Shown here: positions 1 through 6,841 of the stretch, piece by piece | Numbering within the stretch: the first letter of the stretch is position 1 | How the letters are laid out: every line of letters starts with the position of its first letter | Source: DATKMG01 sp035541995 | Lineage (GTDB): Bacteria; Acidobacteriota; Terriglobia; Versatilivoradales; Versatilivoraceae | Reading direction: 5' to 3' | Assembly: GCA_035541995.1 (NCBI GenBank) | Contig: DATKMG010000468.1 | Location: forward strand, 1 to 9,390 | DNA length: 9,390 nucleotides | The notes under the pieces: generated by a model | The model's database searches: none | What the model saw: only the letters and a program-made list of their open reading frames with translations | What the model was told of the DNA's origin: nothing | Made by a program: the position numbers and the translations under genes

Positions 1-2268
1 CTTTCAAAAGGAAAAAAACAGCGCAGCCATCCAACGGTCAATGTGGAAGAGCAGCTTAGGAAGATGCTCGAATCTGCAACGAAAGCAACTATCGTCGTGG
101 ATGGTGATCAGAAGATCATCCTCTTTAACCAGGCGGCGGAGAGGATGTTCGGCTATCCTGCCCCGGAAGTCCTCGGGCGATCCCTGGATATCTTGTTCCC
201 GGGCTATCCCAAGGATGCCTATCGCCAGCAATTCCGCAAATCTGCCGCAGCCCCAGTCGTCCCATGGTCGATCGGACATCAGAAAGGATTGGTCGGCAGG
301 CGCAAGGATGGCTCTGATTTCTCGTTGGAGGTCCTTTGGACGAAGCTCGGAAACGCTCAGGGAGCCTTTTTTGTCACTCTGATCTTGGATCTCTCGGAAC
401 ACGTGCAGAAGCAGAAAACCCTTCGCCAGATGCAGGAGCATTTCCAAGCGCTTACGGAGAATGCTCTGGATGGGGTCGTATTGCTAGATCTGGATGGCCA
501 GGTGAAGTTCATGAATCCTGCCGGCTGGAAGATATTCGGCACCAACCGGGAGGACGATCCCACCATCCGGGTGACGGATTATATTCATCCCGATGAACTT
601 CCCGTGGTGCTTTCTACGGTAACCAGCGTGATTGCGAACCCCACGCAGAATCCCTCTTTGGTCGGTCGAATCCGACAAAAAGGGGACGGGTGGCTATGGG
701 TTGAAGGCACATTCACCAATCTGCTGAACGTAAAAAACATAGGAGCAATCGAGGTCAACTTCCGCAACATTACCGAACGCAAGGAAGCAGAAGATGCGCT
801 TCTGAAGCGGGATCAGCAAATGAAGGCCTTGGTGACCTCGTTGGATGATATCGTTTTTGAGCTCGACGGGCAGGGAACCTACTTGCAGACCTGGGCGACT
901 AACGAAACCCTGTTAGCCTTGCCCAAGTCTCAACTGCTTGGAAAAAGAGTGGTGGATGTGCTTGGAGAAGAGATCGGCTGCCGGTATAAAGACGCGATCA
1001 GGCGGGTGCTCCAGAGTGGGAAGACCGAGACTGTCGAATATCCTCTCGATGTTGAGGCTGGCCGGCGTTGGTTCATAGCCCGCATCAGTCCTATCGTCAA
1101 GGGCCGCGGTTCTCCGACTTCCGTGGTGGCTCTCGTGCGCGATATCACGAATTGGAAATTGAGCGAGATGAAGATCAAAGAGCAATTGGATCGCCTTACA
1201 GCTTTACGGGAGCTGGACCAGTTGATCGTCTCCACTTTAGATCTTGGGATATGCCTAAATGAGCTGCTTGCCCGCACCGTCAAGCTTCTGGCCGTGGATG
1301 CGGTGGATGTGCTGCTCTTGGATCCGGTCCAAAATACGCTGCAATATCGCATTGGGGTTGGTTTCCACACCAAGATCATCCAAAATGCACATGTGAAATT
1401 GGGGCAAAGTCTCGCCGGAAAAGTGGCAATGGAACGACGAATCGTGCAAATTCAAAACAGTTCACTGGATGGCAGGGACCCGTTCCTAGGCGACGACCTG
1501 AAGGAGGAAGGTTTTGTAAGATATATCGGCGCGCCATTGACTGCGAAGGGGAAAGTAATCGGTGTGCTGGAGGCGTTCGATCGGTCGGTCAGGGAGCGTA
1601 ATCAGGACTGGCTGAACTTCTTTGGCGTGCTGGCGGGACAAGCTGCCGTTATGGTCAATAATGCCCAATTGTTCAATGATTTACAGGTGACCAATTCAGA
1701 ACTAACCATGGCCTATGATGAGACCATTGAGGGCTGGTCACAAGCGCTGGACTTGCGCGACAAGGAAACGGAGGGCCACTCGCGGCGGGTGACCGAACTA
1801 ACCTTGCGGTTGGCAAGAGGGCTGGGATTTGGGGAAGAGGAGATGATCCACCTCCGCCGGGGGGCCCTCTTGCATGACATCGGTAAGATCGGAGTCCCGG
1901 ATCTTATCTTGCAGAAGCCGGGATCGCTAACCGAGATCGAATGGGACCAGATGCGAAAGCATCCCCAATACGCTTACGACATGCTCGCGCCGATCACGTA
2001 CCTTCGTAAGGCAATTGACATCCCCTACTGCCACCACGAACATTTTGATGGCACAGGCTACCCGCGCGGTTTGAAAGGGGAAGAGATCCCCCTTGCGGCT
2101 CGGGTATTCGCTGTGGTGGATATGTGGGATGCATTGACATCTGACCGGCCGTACCGGAAAGCTTGGCCTCAGAAAAAAGCGCTCAACTATATTCGCAAAC
2201 AGGCTGGCAGGTTGTTCGACCCGAATGTAGTCGAGATATTCCTCAAGGAGATTCCATATGTCTGTTGA
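1..2268 (+). CDS. PAS-PAS-PAS-GAF-HD-GYP protein, predicted c-di-GMP phosphodiesterase (5' end open)
   Basis: Numbered from the GTG at 43, the 741-residue protein has three PAS domains (about 5-117, 125-247, 255-372), a short helical linker, a GAF domain (about 398-545) and an HD-GYP domain (about 558-735). The HD pair is H611-D612 in LLHDIGKIGVPD. The second motif is HHEHFDGTGYP at 664-674, so the metal ligands and the GYP signature are intact. HD-GYP enzymes hydrolyse c-di-GMP. The PAS and GAF domains would sense a ligand or redox state, and no membrane segment or signal peptide is visible, so it is probably cytosolic. The frame stays open from 43 back to base 1 and no ribosome site lies at a proper distance from the GTG, so the true start may lie outside the window. 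It overlaps the next gene by 11 nt, which suggests coupled translation. The stop is well defined; only the start is uncertain. Confidence 0.93.
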   Translation, partial: LSKGKKQRSHPTVNVEEQLRKMLESATKATIVVDGDQKIILFNQAAERMFGYPAPEVLGRSLDILFPGYPKDAYRQQFRKSAAAPVVPWSIGHQKGLVGRRKDGSDFSLEVLWTKLGNAQGAFFVTLILDLSEHVQKQKTLRQMQEHFQALTENALDGVVLLDLDGQVKFMNPAGWKIFGTNREDDPTIRVTDYIHPDELPVVLSTVTSVIANPTQNPSLVGRIRQKGDGWLWVEGTFTNLLNVKNIGAIEVNFRNITERKEAEDALLKRDQQMKALVTSLDDIVFELDGQGTYLQTWATNETLLALPKSQLLGKRVVDVLGEEIGCRYKDAIRRVLQSGKTETVEYPLDVEAGRRWFIARISPIVKGRGSPTSVVALVRDITNWKLSEMKIKEQLDRLTALRELDQLIVSTLDLGICLNELLARTVKLLAVDAVDVLLLDPVQNTLQYRIGVGFHTKIIQNAHVKLGQSLAGKVAMERRIVQIQNSSLDGRDPFLGDDLKEEGFVRYIGAPLTAKGKVIGVLEAFDRSVRERNQDWLNFFGVLAGQAAVMVNNAQLFNDLQVTNSELTMAYDETIEGWSQALDLRDKETEGHSRRVTELTLRLARGLGFGEEEMIHLRRGALLHDIGKIGVPDLILQKPGSLTEIEWDQMRKHPQYAYDMLAPITYLRKAIDIPYCHHEHFDGTGYPRGLKGEEIPLAARVFAVVDMWDALTSDRPYRKAWPQKKALNYIRKQAGRLFDPNVVEIFLKEIPYVC
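2245..2250 (+). promoter_or_regulatory. Shine-Dalgarno AAGGAG for the kinase-like gene
   Basis: AAGGAG lies 7 nt before the ATG at 2258, inside the end of the HD-GYP gene. It fixes the start of the kinase-like gene and supports translational coupling across the 11-nt overlap. Confidence 0.75.
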
Positions 2269-3346
2269 AAATGATGCTTGGCTTGGCAAAAAATCGACTA
2301 TTTTCCTGATCAGTCAGGATCAAGGTCTGCTAAAAGAACTTGCAAATTCCATGGAAGGCCAGTTCATCATAGAAATCGTCCCTTCAACAGAAGCCATCCC
2401 CGCCCGCCCGGATTCCCTGGCCGGTAACCTTGTCGGAGTGCTGTTGGATTGGGCGGCGCGCGACGCCTGGGAGAGCCGCCTGGCCGGTTTAAAGCTTGAA
2501 GGACTCATTCTTTTAGCCGTCTTGAACGATGCTGAGGAACGCCTCGAGGCCTTCCAGGCCGGAGTGGATGACGTCCTGCTCCGCCCGATTTTGAAGGCAG
2601 AACTTGCCGTTCGGCTGGCTATCCCCCATTCCGAAATATCAGTAGAACAAGCCGGCCTGATCTCAGTCGGACGGCTGACCTCCCGCCTTTGCCATGAGAT
2701 TAACAACTCCCTGCAGGCCACACGCGGGGCGCTAGCCCTGGCGCTGGAAGAACCTGCCATCTCGAATGACCTCGATACCTACCTGAATCTGTGCAATAGC
2801 GAACTCCAACGGGTAACTGCCCTAACCGGCCGCATGCGGAATATTTACCGTCCTGATCCCCAGCTCTCCAGAATTTCATTAAACGACTTGCTCAAGGAGA
2901 TTGTTTATCTCGTCGCCGACCAGGTCAACGATCGATGCGTCACCTTGGAAACCGATTTCCAGCCTGGGTCGGCAACTGTAACGAGTAGTTATGATTTGCT
3001 CTTCCTGGCGATCATCAGCCTGGTGCTCAATCTCTGTGCCGGTGTACGCCCGGAGGATAAAAGTACGCTGAGGCTTACCCTGTCCGGAGAATCCAGCAAC
3101 CTTTCCATGATCCTTACGGCTGAAAATGCACACCTGCGGTTCGGCAATCAAGCTGCCTTTAGAAATGCAGAGAGCCGGGGAGAATCTGTCTCGCTCTCCC
3201 CGGCGCGTGAAATGCTGGCTGGGCTGGGCGTCCACATGAAGATCCAACAAAAGAGTGAGATCAGCCGCATCTTGCTCAACTTTCAGCCTGTTACCCGGGA
3301 AGGAGGCATATCCCTTGGCCACACCTCGTATCCTGATCGTGGATGA
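2258..3346 (+). CDS. Histidine-kinase-like protein with degenerate receiver and degenerate ATPase domain
   Basis: This 362-residue protein has a receiver-like fold at about 12-122, then a dimerisation/phosphoacceptor helix pair (about 132-200) with the H-box CHEINNSLQ (His146), and a C-terminal ATPase-like region (about 208-340). The receiver keeps an Asp (D64, in VLLDW) but lacks the N-terminal acidic pair, and the usual Lys-Pro is Arg-Pro (R109-P110). In the ATPase region only the first Asn of the N-box is clear (N258 in LVLNLCAG). The G1 DxG motif is replaced by something like TAENAH near 287-292, so kinase activity is doubtful. It could be a phosphotransferase like Spo0B, which also joins a His-bearing helical bundle to a dead ATPase fold. 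The start ATG has AAGGAG 7 nt upstream. It lies between an HD-GYP gene and a response regulator, overlapping both. Domain family is fairly sure; loss of catalysis is inferred. Confidence 0.85.
   Translation: MSVENDAWLGKKSTIFLISQDQGLLKELANSMEGQFIIEIVPSTEAIPARPDSLAGNLVGVLLDWAARDAWESRLAGLKLEGLILLAVLNDAEERLEAFQAGVDDVLLRPILKAELAVRLAIPHSEISVEQAGLISVGRLTSRLCHEINNSLQATRGALALALEEPAISNDLDTYLNLCNSELQRVTALTGRMRNIYRPDPQLSRISLNDLLKEIVYLVADQVNDRCVTLETDFQPGSATVTSSYDLLFLAIISLVLNLCAGVRPEDKSTLRLTLSGESSNLSMILTAENAHLRFGNQAAFRNAESRGESVSLSPAREMLAGLGVHMKIQQKSEISRILLNFQPVTREGGISLGHTSYPDRG
3300..3306 (+). promoter_or_regulatory. Strong Shine-Dalgarno deciding a TTG start
   Basis: AAGGAGG sits 8 nt before TTG at 3315, inside the end of the kinase-like gene. 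This near-consensus site marks TTG as the start of the response regulator and rules out the longer GTG form. Confidence 0.75.
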
Positions 3347-4097
3347 CGATCCGAATGTCCAGTACGTACTCAAACGTACGCTTAGTAAGGAAGGTTATGA
3401 AATCGAAACTGCCGACGATGGACTGGAAGCGATCCATAAAATCGGACAGGCCAGGTACGACCTCATCCTGCTCGACCTGAGCATGAAGCCGGTCGGGGGC
3501 CTGCAAGTCTTGAACACCGTTCGAGAACGCGGTGAAGACAGTGCGGTCATCATCCTGACTGGTTACAGCACCACTGACAGCGCCGTGGAAGCTTTACGCC
3601 TTGGAGCGTTTGATTATTTTTACAAGCCGGCCTCCCCGGATGCGATCCGGCAGCGGGTACAGGAAGCCATCCACCATCGCTTCCAAATGCAGCAGCGCTC
3701 GCAGTTGCTCAGCCAGATCGAGGACCTGCGCCAGAGCCTGATCAAATTTGACAATCAGGTTGAGCCGGCCGAACAAGCCGCCTCCCCTCAGCGCTTCTTG
3801 CGGCGTGGAAAACTGGTGATCGACCATTACCATCGCTCTGCCACATTGGGAGTAAGGCCCTTGGACCTGACGACAACTGAGTTCGACCTGCTGGTCTGCC
3901 TGGCTGAAGCTGCCCCTTCTCCCGTGTCTCCCCAACAGCTTGTGCTCAGTGCTCTGAACTACGAGAGCAACGAGACGGAAGCATCCGAAATCATTCGCTA
4001 CCACATCCACCAGTTACGAAAAAAAATCGAGGTGAATGCCGCAGCCCCCAAATACATCGTGACCGTACGCTATAAAGGATATCTCTGGAGCGGATGA
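3315..4097 (+). CDS. OmpR/PhoB-family response regulator (receiver plus winged helix)
   Basis: This 260-residue two-domain regulator has a receiver at 4-122 with all key residues: acidic pocket D10-D11-D12, phospho-acceptor D54 (LILLDLS), switch T82 and K104 before Pro. A helical linker (about 123-160) rich in Gln and Leu looks like a coiled coil. The C-terminal winged-helix DNA-binding domain (about 163-258) contains LTTTEFDLLVCL, the recognition-helix region RYHIHQLRKKIE and the wing sequence YIVTVRYKGYLW, all typical of Trans_reg_C. It should bind DNA as a dimer after phosphorylation, perhaps by the upstream kinase-like protein. I chose TTG at 3315 because AAGGAGG lies 8 nt upstream and the receiver begins at once (MATPRILIVDDD). 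A GTG at 3255 would add 20 non-conserved residues and deepen the overlap. The gene overlaps the kinase-like gene by 32 nt. Target promoters are unknown. Confidence 0.94.
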   Translation: MATPRILIVDDDPNVQYVLKRTLSKEGYEIETADDGLEAIHKIGQARYDLILLDLSMKPVGGLQVLNTVRERGEDSAVIILTGYSTTDSAVEALRLGAFDYFYKPASPDAIRQRVQEAIHHRFQMQQRSQLLSQIEDLRQSLIKFDNQVEPAEQAASPQRFLRRGKLVIDHYHRSATLGVRPLDLTTTEFDLLVCLAEAAPSPVSPQQLVLSALNYESNETEASEIIRYHIHQLRKKIEVNAAAPKYIVTVRYKGYLWSG

Positions 4098-4226
4098 TCT
4101 CATTCGCTTAGTAACAAGGATGGAAAACGGCCGAGGATCACCTCTGTAAATCCTTAACCTTTCCTAATTTATCCAAATGTCCGGCGAAAGATAAAAGACT
4201 ATAGTATTCCTCAGGATAACCAAACA
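4098..4226 (+). promoter_or_regulatory. Intergenic gap with a possible promoter
   Basis: This 129-nt stretch is the only sizeable gap between genes before 8494 and is more AT-rich than its flanks. TATAGT at 4200-4205 matches the -10 consensus at five of six bases, but no good -35 element lies about 17 nt upstream (the sequence there is ATGTCC). The start codon of the next gene is at 4227 with only a weak AGGA at 4213-4216. It probably carries the promoter of the Roadblock/GTPase unit, perhaps read by an alternative sigma factor or the upstream regulator. I found no clear terminator hairpin with a T-run in it. Confidence 0.3.
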
Positions 4227-5327
4227 ATGGCAGAGAAATGGATTCTGATTGTCGATGATGAAGGCAGCATCCTGACGGTGCTTAAGAGCAGCCTGAGAAT
4301 ATTTGGCGCCGACTACCACGTCGGCACAGCTTCCAGCGCTTACGAAGCCTTGGATCAAATCAGTAAGCGTTATTACGATCTCGTCATCACCGACTATAAA
4401 ATGGCTGGCATGGACGGCCTTCAACTGCTTGAGCAAATCCATGCCCTCCGTCCAACAACACGCGTGATCTTGATGACGGCCTATGGCAATGCCGGCGTGG
4501 AAGCTGAATCGACGCGTTTGAAGGCATACCGTTATCTGGTCAAGCCGCTCGAGATCGAGGCTTTTCGCTGCGTTGTTCGGGAAGCGTTCAACGGTTCTGC
4601 CGAAGTGAAACAAGGACTCCTGGTGCTGTCAGATGACGATTATCTTGAGATCAACCAGATCCTTCAAAGGCTCCAAACGGCCGTTGCGGCGCGCGCTGTT
4701 CTCCTGACCGACAGCGAGGGGAAGTACATCGCCTGTTCCGGAGACGTGAACGATCTGCCGCTAAACAAGATCGCCTCCTTGCTAGGAGGCAGCCTCGCCA
4801 CTCTTATTGAGGCAGGCAGAAGTATCGATAATGACCCGGACTCAACCTACCTGGCCTATCGGGAGGGCGGGCACGATAATATATTCGCTGTCAATGTCGG
4901 CCTCCAATTCCTGTTGATCATCATTCTTCAACGTGGTTCTGTGAACAGCCGTCTGGGGGTTATTTGGTACACCGCCCAGGCAACCGTACACACTCTGAAG
5001 GAGAAGTTTGCAAGCTCGAAATATGTGCTCCCCGGAGATGTGCTCAGCCCGAACATGGAAAAAGCAGTTTCCGGCGAACTGCAGAAAATCCTCTCAGAGC
5101 CCGCGAGAGTCCAGGCTGCCAAAGAGCCCGATACCATTCCGCTGCTCCAACCTGAAAAGCCCAATGGACCCGACACTCTCAATGGGCCAGAGAAAGCAAG
5201 CTGGCCTGCTCCCCCTACCAGTCTTAACTTGAGTCAAACCCGGACTAAGGGTATTCTGTCTCGGGATTTCTGCCTGCCAGCCTGCTCAAACAGTCTCGAG
5301 AAAGACTCCCCGAATGACAACAATTGA
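4227..5327 (+). CDS. Receiver-Roadblock/LC7 fusion protein
   Basis: The 366-residue protein begins with a complete receiver domain (4-122): acidic pocket D10-D11-E12, phospho-acceptor D56 (LVITDYKM), T84 in ILMTAYG and K106 in LVKPL. A second domain at about 138-262 reads as Roadblock/LC7, with the opening helix EINQILQRLQ, a strand AVLLTDSEGKYIACSG, and a hydrophobic strand QFLLIIILQ followed by a final long helix. Residues 263-366 form a Pro- and Ser-rich tail without recognisable fold. Roadblock proteins dimerise and regulate Ras-like GTPases, so phosphorylation at D56 could control Roadblock assembly or contact with the GTPase encoded 0.5 kb downstream. There is no DNA-binding domain. The end overlaps the next gene by 14 nt. 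The receiver is certain; the Roadblock call is strong by pattern. Confidence 0.9.
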   Translation: MAEKWILIVDDEGSILTVLKSSLRIFGADYHVGTASSAYEALDQISKRYYDLVITDYKMAGMDGLQLLEQIHALRPTTRVILMTAYGNAGVEAESTRLKAYRYLVKPLEIEAFRCVVREAFNGSAEVKQGLLVLSDDDYLEINQILQRLQTAVAARAVLLTDSEGKYIACSGDVNDLPLNKIASLLGGSLATLIEAGRSIDNDPDSTYLAYREGGHDNIFAVNVGLQFLLIIILQRGSVNSRLGVIWYTAQATVHTLKEKFASSKYVLPGDVLSPNMEKAVSGELQKILSEPARVQAAKEPDTIPLLQPEKPNGPDTLNGPEKASWPAPPTSLNLSQTRTKGILSRDFCLPACSNSLEKDSPNDNN

Positions 5328-5838
5328 TCCGAAAGAGTCCATCGATTTGCCGAGTGGGGTCACACTCCATCCTTCGCAAGACGAAGCCATCGACCGCCTG
5401 CTTTCCGACCTGCTCCAGCGCTGCCCCGCCAGATTCCTTTTACTTGCCGAGGCGAGCGGCCAGCTGCTTTCGGTCTTGGGGAAACGAAGCACGAACGATC
5501 TGGTTGCTCTTAGCTCGCTGATAGCGGGAGATCTGGCTGCCAGCCAGGAAATTGCCCGGCTTACGGAACAGGCCCAGAATTATCACTTGATCCTCCGGGA
5601 AGCCCCTGAAACGAACACGTTCATCGCAGAGGCCGGGGTCCACCTTGTGCTCTTTGTCCAGGTGAACAAGGAAGTCCCCTTAGGTTGGGCCCGGATGTTA
5701 ATTCACGAAACGAGTTGCCAGCTGGCCGAGATATTGTCTGCACAGCCCGAGGATGTGGGAAAACTGGACCTGGGCCTCAGCGAAGAAAAAATAAACAGCC
5801 TGGTGGGCGACGGCCTGGACTCAATCTTGAAGGGATAA
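5314..5838 (+). CDS. Roadblock/LC7 domain protein
   Basis: This 174-residue protein has an N-terminal stretch of about 20 non-conserved residues, then a single Roadblock/LC7 domain (about 22-142). Its features are helix AIDRLLSDLLQ, strand RFLLLAEASGQLLSVLG, a middle helix with SSLIAGDLAASQEIARL, strand VHLVLFVQVN and a last helix ending QLAEIL. The C-terminal 30 residues are acidic and helical. Its domain resembles that of the receiver-Roadblock protein just upstream more than the 123-residue Roadblock proteins further down, so the two may pair as a heterodimer (inference). The ATG overlaps the previous gene by 14 nt and no good ribosome site is visible, so translation is probably coupled. 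The GTPase gene begins 3 nt after its stop, an arrangement like mglB-mglA. Confidence 0.87.
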   Translation: MTTIDPKESIDLPSGVTLHPSQDEAIDRLLSDLLQRCPARFLLLAEASGQLLSVLGKRSTNDLVALSSLIAGDLAASQEIARLTEQAQNYHLILREAPETNTFIAEAGVHLVLFVQVNKEVPLGWARMLIHETSCQLAEILSAQPEDVGKLDLGLSEEKINSLVGDGLDSILKG

Positions 5839-5841
5839 GTC

Positions 5842-6447
5842 ATGCACATCAACTGGCATCTGCGTGAACTGAATCTCAAGATCGTGTATTATGGGCCGGC
5901 GCTGAGTGGGAAAACGACCAACCTGGAACAGATATATGCACGCGTCGATGCGAGCCATCGCAGCGATCTGGTTTCTCTGAAAACGCATGAAGACCGAACC
6001 CTCTTTTTCGACTTCCTTCAACTTGAGCTCGGCCGAATCAATAACCTGACTCCGAAAATCCATCTCTACACTGTTCCGGGTCAAAGTTATTATGAGGCAA
6101 GCCGCCGGTTGGTGTTGCGCGGCGCGGATGGGGTGGTTTTTGTAGCCGACTCCTCCCCTGAGAAGGCCAATGCAAACATCGTCGCCTGGCGGGATATGGA
6201 GACGCATTTGGCCTCCTTCGATCTGGCGATCGACCAGATTCCCGTCGTCCTGCAATGCAACAAGCAGGATATCTACGGAGCACTGCCGCCAGCCCAAATC
6301 CGACAATTTCTCCATGTTGTCCAGGTGCCCAGTTTGCCGGCGATTGCGAATGCAGGCGAAGGTGTTTTCGATACTCTAAAAATGATCACCTCCAGCGTGA
6401 TCACCCAACTCCAACGTCAGACGACGGTTGTGCAAGGTGAAGCATGA
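5842..6447 (+). CDS. MglA-like small GTPase
   Basis: This 201-residue Ras-like GTPase belongs to the bacterial MglA group. The P-loop is GPALSGKTTN (18-27). Switch I holds T48 and the family signature EDRTLFFDF (50-58). The G3 region is YTVPGQ (76-81), where MglA replaces the usual DxxG. The base-recognition motif is NKQD (140-143). R52 and Q81 match the residues MglA uses for hydrolysis, so the enzyme should be active. MglA proteins act as nucleotide-dependent switches, for example in setting cell polarity and gliding reversals in Myxococcus, and a Roadblock partner (MglB) stimulates hydrolysis. Roadblock genes flank it directly on both sides. The start ATG follows GAAGGG by 7 nt, and the end overlaps the next gene as ATGA. 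The output process in this organism cannot be read from sequence. No membrane anchor or lipid-attachment motif is visible. Confidence 0.95.
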   Translation: MHINWHLRELNLKIVYYGPALSGKTTNLEQIYARVDASHRSDLVSLKTHEDRTLFFDFLQLELGRINNLTPKIHLYTVPGQSYYEASRRLVLRGADGVVFVADSSPEKANANIVAWRDMETHLASFDLAIDQIPVVLQCNKQDIYGALPPAQIRQFLHVVQVPSLPAIANAGEGVFDTLKMITSSVITQLQRQTTVVQGEA

Positions 6448-6836
6448 ACATACGATCAGGTGCAGAGCAGCTCAACACATTACTCGCCGATATGAATTTC
6501 AAGGAAGACTTTCCCATTTCCGTCCTGACGGATGCCCAGGGATTAACCGTCGCCTGGGCGGCCCATCAAGGTATGGACCCCGAACGACAATCCGCGGTCG
6601 TGGCATTTGTTCAAAAGACCGCCGTGCAGGTGAGCAAGCAACTCGGAATGGCCTCCACTGATGAAATCTCCTTGTTCGACATGAACGGGCAGAAACTGGT
6701 TTGCCGGCCCTTTACGCTTGACAACAACCTGCTGATTCTGGCCGTCATAGTGGCGGACCGAAATACCAGCTACCGGCGGGCCACCAATCACGCCATCTAT
6801 GAGATCCGCCGTATATGGAAGACCTTTTGGAGATAG
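6444..6836 (+). CDS. Roadblock/LC7 domain protein, candidate MglB-like partner
   Basis: This 130-residue protein consists of one Roadblock/LC7 domain (about 5-125). The first helix is EQLNTLLADM, the first strand is FPISVLTDAQGLTVAWA, the long middle helix includes AVVAFVQKTAVQVSKQLG, and later strands are EISLFDMNGQKLVCRPF and NLLILAVIVA. Free Roadblock proteins of this size form dimers. MglB, one of them, is the GTPase-activating protein of MglA. The gene is joined to the GTPase gene by a 4-nt ATGA overlap, with AAGG about 6 nt before the ATG, which gives a fixed ratio of the two products. On position it is the best candidate GAP for the GTPase (inference). The last residues (RRIWKTFWR) are basic and aromatic, which is unusual and could contact a membrane or partner. 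Confidence 0.88.
   Translation: MNIRSGAEQLNTLLADMNFKEDFPISVLTDAQGLTVAWAAHQGMDPERQSAVVAFVQKTAVQVSKQLGMASTDEISLFDMNGQKLVCRPFTLDNNLLILAVIVADRNTSYRRATNHAIYEIRRIWKTFWR
6829..6832 (+). promoter_or_regulatory. Shine-Dalgarno GGAG favouring the ATG at 6842
   Basis: GGAG is 9 nt before ATG 6842, whereas ATG 6815 has no purine-rich site at a suitable distance. It overlaps the last codons of the upstream Roadblock gene, so translation may be coupled. Confidence 0.45.
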
Positions 6837-6841
6837 TCGAT

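Noticed and set aside
930..1379. Minus-strand 149-codon frame inside the PAS/GAF region
   Set aside because: It is antisense to conserved PAS and GAF sequence, and its translation is Ser/Arg-rich and without domain pattern, typical of a shadow frame.
3255..3314. N-terminal extension of the response regulator from GTG 3255
   Set aside because: The added 20 residues are non-conserved and lie within the previous gene; the TTG at 3315 has a near-perfect ribosome site and starts the receiver domain directly.
4116..4155. AAGGAT / ATCCTT inverted pair in the intergenic gap
   Set aside because: Only six base pairs with a 28-nt loop and no T-run; within chance for this length.
4164..4613. Minus-strand 149-codon frame across the start of the receiver-Roadblock gene
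   Set aside because: It lies antisense to a clear receiver domain, shows no known motif and has no supporting ribosome site.
5821..6315. Minus-strand 164-codon frame opposite the MglA-like gene
   Set aside because: It is fully antisense to the GTPase motifs; no family pattern was seen.
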